DNA of 64,000 nt from Streptomyces sp. NBC_00094 (GTDB lineage: Bacteria; Actinomycetota; Actinomycetes; Streptomycetales; Streptomycetaceae), in the NCBI RefSeq assembly GCF_026343125.1, contig NZ_JAPEMB010000001.1:2294001-2358000 (forward strand), given 5' to 3'. The notes under the pieces are model-generated. The model was not told the origin of the DNA. It saw nothing but the letters and a program-made list of their open reading frames with translations, and made no database searches. Position 1 is the stretch's first letter. Every line of letters starts with the position of its first letter. Position numbers and translations under genes: made by a program. Shown here one piece after another: positions 35,725 through 43,996 of the stretch.

Positions 35725-36801
35725 TCAGATCTCGATGCAGGTGCGGAGTGCAGCGCCCGTACGCATCTGCTCCAGTGCCTCGTTGATCCCGGCCAGCGGC
35801 ACCCGGTGGGTGATGAGCGACTCCAGGTCGACGCGGCCGGCCCGCCAGAGCGCGATGGTCCGCTCGTACGACGTGAGCACGTCCCCGCCGCCGTACATGG
35901 AGGGCAGGATCCGCTTCTCGTCGAAGAACAGCTCGAACATGTTGAGCTGCAGGAAGTCGTCGAGGGCGCCCGCGCCGACGATGCAGAGGGTGCCGCCGCG
36001 CCGGGTCGTCTCGTAGGCGGTGCGGGCGGTGGCGGACTTGCCGACGACCTCGAAGACGTAGTCGAAGCCCTCGCCCGCGGTGATCCGCTGCTTGGCGTCG
36101 GCGAGCGCGTCCGGGGCGATCGCCTCCGTGGCGCCGAAGCGCAGCGCGGCCTCGCGCCGGGACGCGACCGGGTCGACGGCGATGATCTGGGCGGCGCCCT
36201 GGAGCTTGGCGCCCTGGATCGCGGAGATGCCGACGCCGCCGCAGCCGATGACGGCGACCGAGGAACCGGCCTCCACCTTCGCGGTGTTGATGGCCGCGCC
36301 GAGGCCGGTGGTGACGCCGCAGCCGATGAGGGCGGCGATGTCGTAGGGCACGTCGTCGGGGATCGGGACGGCGCAGCCCGCGTCGACGACGACCTCCTCG
36401 GTGAAGGTGCCGGTGCCGGCGAAGCCGAAGACATCCCCGCCGGGGCGCTTGAAGTTGGGCGTGCCGGCGTTCATGAAGCCGGCCAGGCAGAGCTGCGTCT
36501 GGCCGCGCTTGCAGGCGGGACAGCTGCCGCAGGCGGGCAGCCAGCAGAGCAGGACGCGCTGCCCCGGGGTCAGGTGGGTGACGCCGTCGCCGACGTCGAG
36601 GATCTCGCCCGCGCCCTCGTGCCCCGGGATGAAGGGGGCGGGCTGCGGGAGGACGCCGCTCATCGCGGAGACGTCGGAGTGGCAGAGGCCGGTGGCCCGG
36701 ACGCGGATCCGTACCTTGCCGGGGCCGAAGCCCACCGCCTCGACGTCGTCGAGGACTTCGAGTTTGTCCTGGCCGATCTCGTGCAGTACGGCTGCGCGCA
36801 T
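35725..36801 (-). CDS. Zinc-dependent alcohol dehydrogenase
   Basis: A 358-residue medium-chain dehydrogenase of class III type. Catalytic zinc ligands include GLCHSDVSAM and GHEGAGEI; the structural zinc loop is CGSCPACKRGQTQLC; the NAD site is VIGCGGVGISAIQGAKLQGA. It resembles mycobacterial AdhD-like enzymes. ATG 36801 begins the conserved MRAAVLHEIG start. It lies between the MaoC hydratase (41 bases upstream) and the SDR (29 bases downstream), so it likely oxidises an alcohol made in the same acyl-CoA pathway. Confidence 0.9.
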   Translation of the reverse strand: MRAAVLHEIGQDKLEVLDDVEAVGFGPGKVRIRVRATGLCHSDVSAMSGVLPQPAPFIPGHEGAGEILDVGDGVTHLTPGQRVLLCWLPACGSCPACKRGQTQLCLAGFMNAGTPNFKRPGGDVFGFAGTGTFTEEVVVDAGCAVPIPDDVPYDIAALIGCGVTTGLGAAINTAKVEAGSSVAVIGCGGVGISAIQGAKLQGAAQIIAVDPVASRREAALRFGATEAIAPDALADAKQRITAGEGFDYVFEVVGKSATARTAYETTRRGGTLCIVGAGALDDFLQLNMFELFFDEKRILPSMYGGGDVLTSYERTIALWRAGRVDLESLITHRVPLAGINEALEQMRTGAALRTCIEI

Positions 36802-36842
36802 GGTGCGGCTCCCCTCAGGAGTACGGATCTGGGTCGGAGGTC

Positions 36843-37697
36843 TCAGGAGTGTTCGACGACGGTGTCGGCGAGTACGGGGGCGTCGTCGCGCTCCACGGCG
36901 GTGACCGTCGCCTGGACGCCGCCCTCGCCGGCCCACATCCGGATGCGCAGGGTCTCGCCGGGGAAGACGATCCCCGCGAAGCGCGTGCGGTACGAGCGGA
37001 CCCGGGTGACGTCCCCGTCGAGCAGGGTGTCGACGACGGCCTTGAGGGTCATGCCGTACGAGCAGAGCCCGTGCAGGATCGGCCGGTCGAAGCCGGCGAG
37101 CTTGGCGAACTCGGGGTCGGCGTGCAGCGGGTTCCAGTCGCCGGAGAGCCGGTAGAGCAGGGCCTGCTCCTCGCGGATCGGGCGCTCGACGGTGGCGTCG
37201 GGCTGCCGGTCCGGAAGCGCGAGGCGCTCGGAGGGCCCGCGGTCGCCGCCCCAGCCGCCCTCACCGCGTACGAAGATCTGGGCGTCGTTGGTCCAGAGCG
37301 GGCCGTCGGCGTCGGAGGCCTCGGAGCGCAGGACGAGGACGGCGGCCTTGCCCTTGTCGTAGACGGCGGCGACGCGGGAGGTGGAGACGGCCCGGCCGCT
37401 GACGGGGACGGGGCGGTGGAGCGTGACCGACTGGCCGCCGTGCAGGACGGCGGCGAGGTCGATGTCGATGCCGGGGGCGGAGAGCCCGCCGACGACACCC
37501 ATCCCGGCGCCCGCGACGGTGGCGAAGCTGGGGAGGACGTGGAGCCTGGACTCCAGCGTGTAGCGGAGCTCGTCGGGGTCGGTCGCGGGCACGCCCGCGC
37601 CCACGCCCAGGTGGTAGAGCTGGACGTCCTTGTGGTCCCAGGAGATCTCGGCGCTGCGGGGTTCGGCGGCGACGGCCTTGGCGGGGTCGATCGGCAT
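36843..37697 (-). CDS. MaoC-type enoyl-CoA hydratase 2, Hsd4B-like
   Basis: A 284-residue double hot-dog hydratase. The hydratase-2 motif is complete: YRLSGDWNPLHADPEFAKLA (Asp, Asn and His of the active site) followed by RPILHGLCSYG. The N-terminal half, SWDHKDVQLYHLGVGAG, is the diverged hot-dog repeat. Size and motifs agree with mycobacterial Hsd4B/HtdY (about 286 residues). ATG 37697 gives the conserved MPIDPAKAV start. First gene of the operon, with a KstR-type palindrome 108 bases upstream. Confidence 0.88.
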   Translation of the reverse strand: MPIDPAKAVAAEPRSAEISWDHKDVQLYHLGVGAGVPATDPDELRYTLESRLHVLPSFATVAGAGMGVVGGLSAPGIDIDLAAVLHGGQSVTLHRPVPVSGRAVSTSRVAAVYDKGKAAVLVLRSEASDADGPLWTNDAQIFVRGEGGWGGDRGPSERLALPDRQPDATVERPIREEQALLYRLSGDWNPLHADPEFAKLAGFDRPILHGLCSYGMTLKAVVDTLLDGDVTRVRSYRTRFAGIVFPGETLRIRMWAGEGGVQATVTAVERDDAPVLADTVVEHS

Positions 37698-37804
37698 CGG
37701 GCTGCTGCTCCTCGTGGGCGAGGTGGCGGGAAAGACCTCGGTGCGACCGTCCGCACCGTCGGTCGCACCGAGGCCGTGCGGGACCGTCCCGGAACGCGGC
37801 CGTT

Positions 37805-37820
37805 CTAGAACGCGTTCTAG
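37805..37820. promoter_or_regulatory. KstR-type operator palindrome
   Basis: CTAGAACGCGTTCTAG is a perfect 16-bp palindrome and fits TnnAACnnGTTnnA, the operator of the KstR cholesterol-catabolism repressor of mycolata. It lies upstream of the MaoC/ADH/SDR operon. Confidence 0.75.
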
Positions 37821-37882
37821 GTCGGTGGACCCCATGTATAGCCGAGCCGCAGGGAGTTGGGAACCCTCCTCGCACCCACCAT

Positions 37883-37897
37883 CTGACGAAGCGTCAG
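37883..37897. promoter_or_regulatory. CTGACG-CGTCAG palindrome upstream of the hydratase operon
   Basis: CTGACGAAGCGTCAG has perfect 6-bp arms. Similar palindromes occur before the acyl-CoA dehydrogenase (48943) and the LLM oxidoreductase (59276). It overlaps the stop codon of the flanking GNAT gene. Confidence 0.6.
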
Positions 37898-38406
37898 GAG
37901 GTGACGGATCGAGCCGAGGACCACACGCCGAACCACTGCTCGGCCCCGTACTCCTCGAACCGCTCCACCTCGATGAACCCCGGCTTCTCCGCGAGGCGCA
38001 TCGCGCGGTGGTTGGTGGTCCGGGTGGAGAGCACCACCGGCTCGCCGGGAAGCGCGTCGGCGAGCCGGCCGAGTGCCGCCGCGCACGCCTCGGCGGCGTA
38101 CCCGCTCCCCCATGCCTCCGGCAGGAACATGGAGCCGAGCCCGGTCTCTCCGGCCTCGGGACGGACGTGCCCCGGACGTTCCGCGTCGCGCCGGTCGAGC
38201 GTGACCATGCCGATCATCGCTCCGTCGAGATCGACCACGAAGAGTCCGGGGCGCCGCCCGGACACCTCGGGCATCGCGCGTTCGAGCTCGTCGCGCGGCC
38301 GGGAGCCACCGATATAGGCGCCCACCTCCGGCGACGCGAGACCGAAGGGACCTACCACCGTGGCAGTGATTCCTTGCCCACCCGCACACCGGCTGTCGGC
38401 GTACAA
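37894..38406 (-). CDS. GNAT acetyltransferase, possibly lacking its N-terminal strand
   Basis: A 170-residue protein with the acetyl-CoA loop region GLGSMFLPEAWGSGYAAEACAAALG and the closing VVLSTRTTNHRAMRLAEKPGFIEVERF of the RimJ/RimL-like GNAT group. The usual opening strand (TERLxLRxWxxxD) is not visible; the first 30 residues (MYADSRCAGGQGITATVVGP) look unlike the family, so the gene may be 5'-truncated or rearranged. KPGF replaces the common RxGF. It sits at the border of the accessory patch, 54 bases downstream of the AraC gene. Confidence 0.65.
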   Translation of the reverse strand: MYADSRCAGGQGITATVVGPFGLASPEVGAYIGGSRPRDELERAMPEVSGRRPGLFVVDLDGAMIGMVTLDRRDAERPGHVRPEAGETGLGSMFLPEAWGSGYAAEACAAALGRLADALPGEPVVLSTRTTNHRAMRLAEKPGFIEVERFEEYGAEQWFGVWSSARSVTS

Positions 38407-38460
38407 GGGAACGTACCCAGCCGCGTACGACTGAACGTGCTCAGGTGTGGCCGCTCCGGG

Positions 38461-39399
38461 TCAGCCCTTCCGGCGGTAGGTTCCGGGCGGAGTGCCGTGC
38501 GCGCGCTTGAACGTGTGGGCGAAGGCGAACTCGGACGTGTAGCCCACTTGGGCGGCGACCGATCTCAGCGGTGCGTCCGATGTCCGTAGCAGTCGTGCTG
38601 CCGTGGTCATCCGCCACCAGGTCAGGTAGGCCAGGGGTGGCTGGCCGACCAGCCGAGCGAAGCGCTTGGCGAAGGGTGCTCTGGAGAGCCCGGCTTCCGC
38701 GGCGAGCTTCGCCACTGTCCACGGGGCTGCCAGGTCGCGGTGGATGGCGTGGAGGGCGGCGGTGACCGGCGGGTCGTTCAGAGCGGCGGCCCATCCGGTG
38801 GTGTGGTCCCCTCGGAGTGACCGTTCGTCGAACCAGATGCGCAGGATGTAGAGCAACAGTGTGTCCAGGAGTGCGGGGACGGCCGCATCCGTGCCCAGGC
38901 GCGGGGTCTCCAGTTCGGCGGCAAGCAGCTTCACCGCTGAGCCCAACTCGGCACGACGGCCCGGGTGCGCAGGCAGGTGGATCAGATCGGGGAGGGACAG
39001 CAACAGCGGGTGAGCGCGGGACGGATCGAGCTGGTAGGCGCCGCACAGCAACACGGTGACCGGGCCGCCGTCTCCGCTCCTGTCGACGCTGTCCGATGCG
39101 TAGGCGTCGTACTGCTCCGCGTCACCGGGGCCGCAGGCAGGGGCCGCCACCGGGGTCTGGGGGCTGTCGGCCAGGGTGTGCCCTTTGCCGTGCGGCAGGA
39201 ACACCACGTCCCCCGTGTCCAGCCGGACGGGTTCCGCATCTGTGGGCAGGAGCCAGCAGGAGCCCTGTAGGACCACCTGGAAGCCCGCCGACCCCGGTAC
39301 GGAGGAGAACTCCTGTCCCCACGGGGCATGCCATCGCACATACGCCGACCGGGGTCGACCGGTCCGCATCACTGCGACCACATCGCTCAGTACGTCCAT
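38461..39399 (-). CDS. AraC-family transcriptional regulator (cupin_6 type)
   Basis: A 312-residue regulator. The N-terminal cupin-like domain spans about residues 1-180 (MDVLSDVVAVMRTGRPRSAYV ... LDTGDVVFLPHGKGHTLAD). The C-terminal double helix-turn-helix spans about 205-305 (PWTVAKLAAEAGLSRAPFAKRF ... LRSVAAQVGYTSEFAFAHTFKR, then GTPPGTYRR). ATG 39399 starts the conserved cupin. It is divergent from the oxidoreductase at 39489 with an 89-base gap, the common arrangement in which the regulator controls that enzyme. Confidence 0.9.
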   Translation of the reverse strand: MDVLSDVVAVMRTGRPRSAYVRWHAPWGQEFSSVPGSAGFQVVLQGSCWLLPTDAEPVRLDTGDVVFLPHGKGHTLADSPQTPVAAPACGPGDAEQYDAYASDSVDRSGDGGPVTVLLCGAYQLDPSRAHPLLLSLPDLIHLPAHPGRRAELGSAVKLLAAELETPRLGTDAAVPALLDTLLLYILRIWFDERSLRGDHTTGWAAALNDPPVTAALHAIHRDLAAPWTVAKLAAEAGLSRAPFAKRFARLVGQPPLAYLTWWRMTTAARLLRTSDAPLRSVAAQVGYTSEFAFAHTFKRAHGTPPGTYRRKG

Positions 39400-39488
39400 G
39401 TCCCGAGCGTAGAGTGCGAGACGATCGCGTATGAATGAGGGGACTCTGACGCATGGATCGTGCTCATCAGCGGTCTTAGATTCGCGGT

Positions 39489-40421
39489 ATGACGATGATG
39501 AAGACCGCCCGCATCCACGAGTTCGGCGATGCCTCCGTGATCCGCTACGACGATGTTCCGCGCCCACGCCCCGACTTCGGTGAAGTGCTCATTCGCGTCG
39601 CCGCCAACTCGTTCAATCCCACCGAGACCGCGTTGCGTGCCGGGCTGCTGCAGGCGTTCCTCCCCGTGGACTTGCCCTACGCGCTCGGCTGGGACGTCGC
39701 CGGCACCGTAGCCGAGATCGGCGCGGGGGCGGAGGGGTTCGCCGTGGGCGACCGTGTCATCGGACGGCTCGACGGCGGCGGTGCGGCTGCCGAATACGTC
39801 CGGGCGCCCGCCGCCGTATTGACCGCCGCACCGGAGTCCATCCCGCTCGCTCACGCCGCAGCGCTTCCTGTCGCCGGCCTGACGGCGTGGCAGGCGGTTT
39901 TCGAGCACGGGAAGGTGGCCGCGGGCCGGCGGGTGCTGGTCAACGGTGCGGGTGGCGGCGTCGGAGGCTTCGTTACGCAGCTTGCCAAGTACGCGGGGGC
40001 CGAGGTGATCGCCACGGCCGGTCCCCGGAGTACCGAGGCGGTCCTGCGGCAGGGGGCGAACCTCGTCATCGACTACACCGCTCGACCGGTGAGCACCGCG
40101 CTCGACGGCCCGGTGGACATCCTGTTCAACTTGGTCCCGTTGAGCCCCCAGGACGCCGCGGCCCTGGTGCCCCTGGTGCGGCAGGGTGGGCGGATCGTGT
40201 CGATCGCGACCCCGATCGAGCCGCCTCTCGACGCCGGGGTGAGCGCGATGCACATGGTCGCCCGAAACGATGTCGCGGATCTGAGGGCGCTTGTGGACCT
40301 CGTCGACACGGGCACGGTCAGCGTCGACATCAGCTCATCGCGCCCCCTGGCCGACCTCGCCGACGTCCACCGTCTCAGCCAAGCCGACCGGACCCGGGGC
40401 AAGGTCCTCATCATCCCGTGA
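39489..40421 (+). CDS. NADP-dependent quinone-oxidoreductase-like enzyme
   Basis: A 310-residue zinc-independent medium-chain reductase: IHEFGDASVIRYDDVPRPRP, YALGWDVAGTVAEIG, the nucleotide site VNGAGGGVGGFVTQLAKYAGA, and the C-terminal RGKVLI. There are no zinc-ligand cysteines. Members reduce quinones or enones. Divergent from the AraC gene, its probable activator. No strong ribosome-binding site precedes ATG 39489. Confidence 0.88.
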   Translation: MTMMKTARIHEFGDASVIRYDDVPRPRPDFGEVLIRVAANSFNPTETALRAGLLQAFLPVDLPYALGWDVAGTVAEIGAGAEGFAVGDRVIGRLDGGGAAAEYVRAPAAVLTAAPESIPLAHAAALPVAGLTAWQAVFEHGKVAAGRRVLVNGAGGGVGGFVTQLAKYAGAEVIATAGPRSTEAVLRQGANLVIDYTARPVSTALDGPVDILFNLVPLSPQDAAALVPLVRQGGRIVSIATPIEPPLDAGVSAMHMVARNDVADLRALVDLVDTGTVSVDISSSRPLADLADVHRLSQADRTRGKVLIIP

Positions 40422-40764
40422 GCCCAGGTGGCCGGATCCGGAATCCGGCCTCCGCGTCTCGCGGCCGCTGGGCACGTTTCCCCGTACCCGGCTGAGCACG
40501 TTCGCGTGTACGCCGACACCGGCCTCCACGAGCCTGCACTCGGATGGCCCGACGAGACCTGTACCCCCACCACCACGGCGCCGGTTCACACGTCACTCGA
40601 AGGTGTCCAGATAAGGAGATCCTCGGCCGTGACCTGTTCAACATCGCCGCAAGCGGGCCCGCCCAGGGCCCGCGGCCCCTGCGAGACCCGGACGAGGCCG
40701 ACCCCGCAGACGAGGACCAGGACAAGCCCCCGGGCCTGTCACAGGCGGCCAGTAGCCTCTCGCC
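40422..40764. other. Intergenic stretch without a convincing gene
   Basis: These 343 bases hold several overlapping short open frames on both strands but none with a good ribosome-binding site, family motif or Streptomyces third-position bias. The longest plausible one (40544-40780, 78 codons) runs into the next gene. It may be remnant DNA at the edge of the accessory patch. Confidence 0.6.
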
Positions 40765-41412
40765 ATGCAGACAACGCTGATGATCTACGACGGCTCCGCA
40801 CCGGCCGATTCCGACGTCCCACGTACCGGGGGCGTGCCGCTGGCTCCTGCCGGATTCGCCTGGCCTCTGTGCGGCTGCGGGGGACCGCTTCAGTTCTTCG
40901 CCCATCTCCCCGTCGAGGACGGTGTCCTGTCGGTGTTCCTGTGCCAGAACGACCCCGGGGCGTGTGAGTTCTGGGACGCGAGTTCCAGCGCGAACAGGGT
41001 CTATCTGTTTCCCCGGGAGGAACTGCGGCCGGTAGCCGTACCCGAGGCGGGACTGACGCTGCTGCCCGCCACCTCGGCCATCCGCACCCACGTCGTGACG
41101 ATCGACCCCGAAGATGCCTGTGACGAGGAAGGGATCGAGCCTGACGCCTACGACCTTGCCCGCTCGGGATGGAAGTGGGAACCCGAAGAACGATTCGGGA
41201 AGCAGCGCGAAGTGCTTGGGTCACTCGGAGGCAGCCCCTCCTACCTTGAGGACGACCGCCTGCCCGTGTGTCCCTCCTGCACCGGCACCATGGAGTTCGT
41301 GGCACACCTGGAGGAGGGGATGACCTGGGAGACCGCGATGAACCTCGGCGGTCAGCTGGGCTACGTCTTCGTCTGCCGCCCTTGTCGCGAGGGAGCCTTC
41401 CTCACGGGCTGA
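40765..41412 (+). CDS. DUF1963/YwqG-like protein
   Basis: A 215-residue protein with the DUF1963 pattern: RTGGVPLAPAGFAWPLCGCGGPLQFFAHL at the start and LGGSPSYLEDDRLPVCPSCTGTMEFVAHLEEG near the end, closing with LGYVFVCRPC. The CxC and two CxxC pairs suggest metal binding. Function unknown. ATG 40765 fits the family start; no strong ribosome-binding site is visible. The IS left end begins 19 bases after its stop. Confidence 0.75.
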   Translation: MQTTLMIYDGSAPADSDVPRTGGVPLAPAGFAWPLCGCGGPLQFFAHLPVEDGVLSVFLCQNDPGACEFWDASSSANRVYLFPREELRPVAVPEAGLTLLPATSAIRTHVVTIDPEDACDEEGIEPDAYDLARSGWKWEPEERFGKQREVLGSLGGSPSYLEDDRLPVCPSCTGTMEFVAHLEEGMTWETAMNLGGQLGYVFVCRPCREGAFLTG

Positions 41413-41489
41413 GGGCCACCTGTGAGGGGTACTGAGCCTTTTCCAACCTGACGGTGCTGGCCGCGTGTTGGACGGATCTGCGGAATGAT

Positions 41490-41545
41490 GAAGCTCCTGG
41501 TAGACGGGTTCTCGACCAAGATCGCCCGTAGCCACCAGGAGCTTC
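41490..41545 (+). promoter_or_regulatory. Hairpin covering the transposase ribosome-binding site
   Basis: GAAGCTCCTGG (41490-41500) is the exact complement of CCAGGAGCTTC (41535-41545), and ACGGG (41504-41508) can pair with CCCGT (41525-41529). The right arm contains the AGGAG that serves the GTG at 41548. In a read-through transcript the site would be closed; a transcript starting inside the element would lack the left arm. Confidence 0.65.
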
Positions 41546-41547
41546 GT

Positions 41548-42311
41548 GTGCTTGTCGACCCGTCGGGCGTCGACGTGTCCAGTTCCGCCCTCCGCTTCCT
41601 CACACAGCAGCTGCGGCGTCACCGCCGCACGATCGGCTCCCGGTGGCGGCGTCTGACCGCCGGCCGCCAGGCTCTCCTCGCCCTGGCCCATCTGCGGATG
41701 GGACACACCTATGCCAAGCCCGCCGCCGGGTTCGGCGTCGGCACCACGACGGCCTACCGCTACGTCACCGAAGCGGTCGAGCTCCTGGCCGCTCTCGCCC
41801 CCGGCCCGACCGACGCGGTGCGGACCGCGTCGGCGAAGGCGTACCTGATCCTGGATGGCACCCTCCTGCCCATCGACCGCATCGCCGCGGACCGGCCGTT
41901 CTACTCCGGCAAGCACAAGAGGCACGGCATGAACGTGCAGGTCATCGCCGATCCCTTCGGCCGGCTGCTGTGGGATCACCGGCCCTGCCCGGCGCCGTCC
42001 ACGACGTCCGCGCGGCCCGCGAACACGGCATCGTCGACGCCCTCACCGAGGCCGGTATCCCGTGCTGGGCCGACAAGGGATACCGAGGTGCCGGCGGCAC
42101 GGTCCGCATCCCGTGCTGGGGACGGTGGGAGACCCTCTCCGCAGGCCAGAAGGCGGTGGACCGGTCCCACGCGAAGATCCGGGCCCTCGTCGAGAAGGCC
42201 GTCGCCACCCTCAAGTCCTGGCGGCTCCTCCGCAAACTACGGTGCTCGACCACCCGAATCACCAGCCTCGTCCAAGCCGTCCTCACCCTGCATCTGACCA
42301 GCTCAAAGTGA
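41548..42311 (+). pseudogene. IS5-superfamily transposase (DDE_Tnp_4-like), frameshifted
   Basis: From GTG 41548 the protein runs LVDPSGVDVSSSALRFLTQQL, then RQALLALAHLRMGHTYAKPAAGFGVGTTTAYRYVTEA (helix-turn-helix) and LILDGTLLPIDR with the first catalytic Asp. After RLLW near 41974 one base appears to be missing: the continuation ASPALPGAVHDVRAAREHGI (second Asp) and QKAVDRSHAKIRALVEKAVATLKSW (Glu) is in the next frame and ends at TGA 42309-42311. All three catalytic residues survive, so a single-base repair would restore a full transposase. Programmed frameshifting is unlikely as no slippery run is present there. Confidence 0.85.
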
Positions 42312-42328
42312 AGATGGAAAAGGCTCAG

Positions 42329-42910
42329 TCACGGGACGATTATCTCGCCCTCGTCTTCCGGACCACCGACCTGAACCTTGCATTCCTTCAGGTCCAGGAC
42401 CTCTATCTGATGAGTGAGAGCGGTGAGTGCGGCCTGTTCCTGCTCTCCGTACACCTCGTCCATATATTCGTCGGAATAAATTGCCGACGAAAAGCTCGCG
42501 TACGCGTCACTGAAAGCGGCACCGGACGCGTGAAGTTCATCGATCTCGCTTCGCTGTTCGTCCGGCTGCTCCAGTGCGCGCCAGCTCCCCACCAAGTGCC
42601 GCATGGACACGGAGACTTCCTGCGATGCGTCCGACGCGGTGTTTCGATCAGCCTGCACGGGGTTCGTCTTCCGTATGAGCTCAAGGAAAGCTTCGTCCGA
42701 AGCGCGCATTTTCTGAAGAACGCCCGGAAACTCCTGCTCGCAGATCGCATCCGCCTTGGCTCGCCACTCGCCGAGACTCGGGGCCCCGCTCTCGCATCGC
42801 GTCAAGAAGAAGGCCAAGATGCCGATGGCTGCCGAGCAGATGCCTACCCACCAGCCGATGTGGGTCCGCAGCCTACTTCCTCGTGATTCTGCCGCAGGCT
42901 CACCACCCAT
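42329..42910 (-). CDS. Hypothetical membrane-anchored protein ending at the IS border
   Basis: A 193-residue protein with one N-terminal membrane helix (IGWWVGICSAAIGILAFFL) and an acidic extracytoplasmic part rich in Glu and Asp (LGEWRAKADAICEQEFPGVL ...). Its stop TGA (42331-42329) uses the terminal base of the IS inverted repeat, so the original C-terminus may have been lost on insertion. GC content and codon use here are lower than in the core genes (for example TATATTCG and AATAAATT on the plus strand), suggesting transfer. No family recognised. Confidence 0.7.
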   Translation of the reverse strand: MGGEPAAESRGSRLRTHIGWWVGICSAAIGILAFFLTRCESGAPSLGEWRAKADAICEQEFPGVLQKMRASDEAFLELIRKTNPVQADRNTASDASQEVSVSMRHLVGSWRALEQPDEQRSEIDELHASGAAFSDAYASFSSAIYSDEYMDEVYGEQEQAALTALTHQIEVLDLKECKVQVGGPEDEGEIIVP

Positions 42911-43036
42911 GACTGCCTCCTAGAGGCGGAGCACGGTTTTAGTGTCCCCCTGCAGCGATGCATACGCACGCCGGCAGGCGGGTTCACGCCCCGGAGTGGT
43001 CCTGTACGGCTGCCCCGGGGGCGAGGACTTGGGGTC

Positions 43037-43198
43037 CTAGCGTTGTGCCCACCATGTCCCCGCTGCCCCGCCGGCTGTGGTGACCAGGGCGACGAGCCAT
43101 CCGGGTATGCGCTGGATGATCAAGTGCAGCCCTCCGGCGCGGAGTTCGAACGCGGGGTGGCTCGTGGTCTTTGAGTCCATGTTGCGAGTCGTAGTCAT
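43037..43198 (-). CDS. Small protein, 53 residues, amphipathic C-terminus
   Basis: A short gene encoding MTTTRNMDSKTTSHPAFELR followed by AGGLHLIIQRIPGWLVALV and TTAGGAAGTWWAQR. GAAAGGA lies about nine bases before ATG 43198 and the stop is TAG. From memory, short Streptomyces proteins with the pattern FELR-x-GG-x-H-x-x-I-x-R-I/V-P followed by a hydrophobic end are recurrent, which supports a real gene, but I cannot check this here. The hydrophobic tail could insert in a membrane. Function unknown. Confidence 0.65.
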   Translation of the reverse strand: MTTTRNMDSKTTSHPAFELRAGGLHLIIQRIPGWLVALVTTAGGAAGTWWAQR

Positions 43199-43531
43199 CG
43201 TTCGCAGTCCTTTCGCTGGGCTTCAGCCATGCGGCTTGCATGTCCTCTGGCTCCTGTCGCGCGCCGTTGCGTGACCTGGAGGGAAGAAAGGACCCCACGC
43301 CACGACGTGACGTGGGGGTGTCCGGCTTGTTCGACGCTATGCCGGAATGAGAGATGTCCGGGCCGGTACCAGCCACAACGCATCGTGTGCGGCGAGTTCA
43401 TGACACCGCGACCAGGAAGTACACGGCGGATGGCGACCTGGGGGTGGATGACGACGTGGATGCCGTGGCCCCCTTGTGTTCGGGGCCCGCTGGACAGGCC
43501 CCGACAGGCCGTCCGCCCTACGCTGTCCTTT
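43199..43531. other. Intergenic stretch with a 25-base hairpin
   Basis: No convincing gene is present. At 43293-43317 CCCCACG-C-CAC-GAC-GTG-A-CGTGGGG forms a hairpin with one internal mismatch. It is about 95 bases upstream of the 53-residue gene and could be an operator for it or a terminator for a transcript from either side. Confidence 0.5.
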
Positions 43532-43996
43532 GTGACCGAGATGCCGCAGGATCACCGCCCGGCGAAGGCCGTACGCGTTCTTCTCGCCGAGGACCAGGGC
43601 ATGGCGCGCGGGGCGCTGGCCCTGTTGCTCGGGATGGAGGCGGACATCGAGGTCGTCGCCCAGGTCGGGCGGGGTGACGAGATCGTGGATGCCGCGCTGC
43701 TCTCCCGGCCCGACGTGGCCCTCCTCGACATCGAGCTGCCCGGGCGCAGCGGGATCGACGCCGCCGCCGACCTCCGGGACGAGGCGCCGGACTGCCGGGT
43801 CCTGATCCTCACGACCTTCGGCCGCCCGGGGTACCTCCGGCGGGCGATGGAGGCGGGGGCCGTGGGGTTCCTGGTGAAGGACGGGCCCGTGGAGGAGCTG
43901 GCCGAGGCGATCCGGCAGGCCCTGCGAGGGGAGACGGTCATCGACCCGGCCCTCGCCGCCGCGGCCCTCGGGGCCGAACCCACTGACGGCCCGTGA
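43532..43996 (+). pseudogene. NarL-type response regulator lacking its LuxR DNA-binding domain
   Basis: A 154-residue remnant. The receiver domain is intact (VRVLLAEDQ acidic pair, phospho-acceptor Asp in VALLDIELPGRSG, Thr in LILTTFG, Lys in GFLVKDGP). It then stops at EPTDGP. In the neighbouring frame the bases 43983-44009 read LTAREREAA, the canonical beginning of the LuxR-type helix-turn-helix, and the rest of that domain is gone, replaced by the end of the MFS gene. A small frameshift plus deletion is inferred. GTG 43532 or ATG 43541 may start it. No histidine kinase gene is adjacent. Confidence 0.82.

Larger units (their letters stand above)
41431..42329 (+). mobile_element. 899-bp IS5-superfamily insertion sequence
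   Basis: The ends are perfect 15-bp inverted repeats: ACTGAGCCTTTTCCA at 41431-41445 and its reverse complement at 42315-42329, with weaker similarity further in. It contains one transposase gene, broken by a frameshift. No target-site duplication is evident in the flanks (GGT on the left, CAC on the right), so one flank may have been rearranged after insertion. The right terminal base supplies part of a stop codon for the neighbouring minus-strand gene. Confidence 0.88.

Noticed and set aside
37805..37820. Reading CTAGAACGCGTTCTAG as a transposon end or terminator.
   Set aside because: No partner repeat or adjacent transposase, too short for a terminator stem, and it fits the KstR operator pattern in front of matching genes.
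40544..40780. A 78-codon frame (MARRDLYPHHHGAGSHVTRR...) in the gap before the DUF1963 gene.
   Set aside because: No ribosome-binding site, no family motif, and it overlaps the start of the better supported gene at 40765.
42984..43376. A 130-codon minus-strand frame covering the 53-residue gene in another frame.
   Set aside because: Basic, low-complexity product and no initiation signal; the 53-residue frame has a good ribosome-binding site and a protein-like composition.
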